Source of the DNA: Stenotrophomonas maltophilia
Lineage (GTDB): Bacteria > Pseudomonadota > Gammaproteobacteria > Xanthomonadales > Xanthomonadaceae
Assembly: GCA_002386405.1 (NCBI GenBank)
Contig: DGIP01000206.1
Coordinates: forward strand, 1-9,401
Reading direction: 5' to 3'
DNA: 9,401 bases
Program-made: the position numbers and the translations under genes
Shown: piece after piece, positions 8,642 through 9,401 of the stretch
Layout: every line of letters starts with the position of its first letter
How positions within the stretch are numbered: position 1 is the stretch's first letter
The notes under the pieces: model-generated
Database searches by the model: none
Seen by the model: only the letters and a program-made list of their open reading frames with translations
Told to the model about the DNA's origin: nothing

Positions 8642-8672
8642 CGGAATATCCAGTAAACCAGCAGAAGAAAGA

Positions 8673-9185
8673 TCAGTAACGACGGGCAGGACGGCGGAAC
8701 GACACCACCAGCGCCCACAGGCCCAGCAGGGTGAACCACACCAGGCTCCACATGGGCATGGTCAGGCCCAGGAACTGCCAGTCAATGTTGCCGCAGTTGC
8801 CGGTACCGGTAAGAACGGTACGGAACACTTCAAACGGCCCCATGGTCTCGCTGAGGAACGACAGCGGCGGGCCGCAGCTCGAACCCATGTCCTGCGGCAG
8901 CAGCTGCACGTACACGTGCCGCCCGGCAATGCCGATGCCTACGGCGGCGGCAATGAAGGCCAGCACGCCATAGGTGATCCGCCCCGGTCGATCCCGCGGG
9001 CCATGCAGCGCGCCGATCAGGAACAGCAACCCAAGCGCGGCGAAGGCGATGCGCTGGAAGATGCACAGCGGGCACGGCTCCAGCCCCATCTTCAGCTGCA
9101 GGAAGATCGCATAGCCCAGCAGGCCAGCACACACCAGGAACCCCAGCAGGAACTGGGCGCGGAAATTCCAGCGCAATGGATTCAT
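8673..9185 (-). CDS. dsbB: Disulfide bond formation protein B
   Basis: This 170-residue inner-membrane oxidoreductase reoxidises periplasmic DsbA and passes the electrons to quinone. It has four predicted membrane helices (about 11-31, 42-60, 69-88 and 142-162) and two periplasmic loops. The first loop holds C38-P-L-C41 next to the conserved R45, the quinone-site Arg equivalent to R48 in E. coli. The second holds C104 and C131. Cysteine positions nearly coincide with E. coli DsbB (41, 44, 104, 130). The start at 9185 yields MNPLRWNFRAQFLL, in which the first helix begins as expected; the open frame to 9329 would add an implausible tail before it. No strong ribosome-binding site is seen (AGAG is 10-13 bases upstream). 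The gene leads a pair with the class II DAHP synthase. DsbA is not in the window. Confidence 0.95.
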   Translation of the reverse strand: MNPLRWNFRAQFLLGFLVCAGLLGYAIFLQLKMGLEPCPLCIFQRIAFAALGLLFLIGALHGPRDRPGRITYGVLAFIAAAVGIGIAGRHVYVQLLPQDMGSSCGPPLSFLSETMGPFEVFRTVLTGTGNCGNIDWQFLGLTMPMWSLVWFTLLGLWALVVSFRRPARRY

Positions 9186-9401
9186 TGCCAACACTCTTGT
9201 TAGTCCAGGCACCAAGATTAACAGGGAGCTGTGCGGTGTTGGCTGCGGCCGTTTGCCGTATGTCGGCGTAGTTGGCCATATGGTGTGTTTCAGGGTCTGC
9301 GCTAACAGCTGCATCTCTGCAGGTTCCACTGCCCGGCCGCGCCGGGTGCGGGTTTGCGGGGGGCGCCGTGAATACGTCCGTGTAGGCTCTTGCGAAACAT
9401 C
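9186..9401. other. Gene-free upstream region of dsbB to the window edge
   Basis: I support no gene in these 216 bases. The region should hold the dsbB promoter on the minus strand, but I see no convincing -35/-10 pair. A 6-bp palindrome with a 3-base loop (CCCGGC / GCCGGG) lies at 9332-9346. From about 9368 to the end, the sequence (GTGAATACGTCC, then TGTAGGCTCTTGCG and AAACATC) resembles the opening half of intergenic palindromic repeats I associate with Stenotrophomonas and Xanthomonas, cut by the window edge. This last point is recollection, not proof. Confidence 0.3.

Noticed and set aside
7277..8656. 459-codon plus-strand frame opposite the DAHP synthase, and the 392-codon minus-strand frame at 4838-6016 opposite pam
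   Set aside because: Both are long only because stop codons are rare in GC-rich antisense frames; they show no domains or ribosome-binding sites.
8830..9279. 149-codon minus-strand frame starting MANYADIRQ and overlapping dsbB
   Set aside because: The first 30 residues look protein-like, but the rest becomes an Arg/Ala-rich shadow of dsbB, and I see no ribosome-binding site.

Overview
The window looks like ordinary core chromosome from a high-GC gammaproteobacterium of the Xanthomonadaceae, most likely Stenotrophomonas (S. maltophilia group). The reasons are a secreted amidase that closely resembles the S. maltophilia peptide amidase Pam, small GTAG-headed palindromes of the SMAG/REP type in intergenic gaps, a class II (plant-type) DAHP synthase, and uniformly G/C-rich third codon positions. 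I see no phage, plasmid, CRISPR, insertion-sequence or defence genes, and no tRNA or rRNA.

Layout. On the left, two minus-strand genes run toward position 1: ppiB (cytoplasmic cyclophilin) and mdh (NAD malate dehydrogenase). Each is followed by a hairpin terminator. A 248-base divergent region then leads into plus-strand typA (ribosome-associated GTPase) behind a consensus -10 box. A DUF2127 membrane protein follows 10 bases after typA, and then comes the secreted peptide amidase pam. Pam converges on a minus-strand MscS-family channel, and the 92 bases between their stop codons are almost filled by two oppositely oriented SMAG palindromes. Further right, dsbB and a class II DAHP synthase form a minus-strand pair with a 31-base gap. 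A third SMAG palindrome separates that pair from the mscS-type gene. The last 216 bases hold no gene I can support.

Function. The genes are mostly housekeeping: TCA cycle (mdh), protein folding in cytoplasm and periplasm (ppiB, dsbB), translation stress (typA), osmotic protection (MscS), entry to aromatic biosynthesis (DAHP synthase) and extracytoplasmic peptide turnover (pam). Their adjacency looks like general core-genome order, not one dedicated pathway. The most interesting non-coding signal is the SMAG set. The two members between pam and mscS differ at four stem positions, and every difference is compensated on the other arm, which is direct internal evidence for selected or copied hairpin structure.

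I did not find a convincing new biological system. The findings are modest: structured repeats, start-site decisions, lipoprotein-versus-secreted ambiguity and a possible repeat cut by the right edge.
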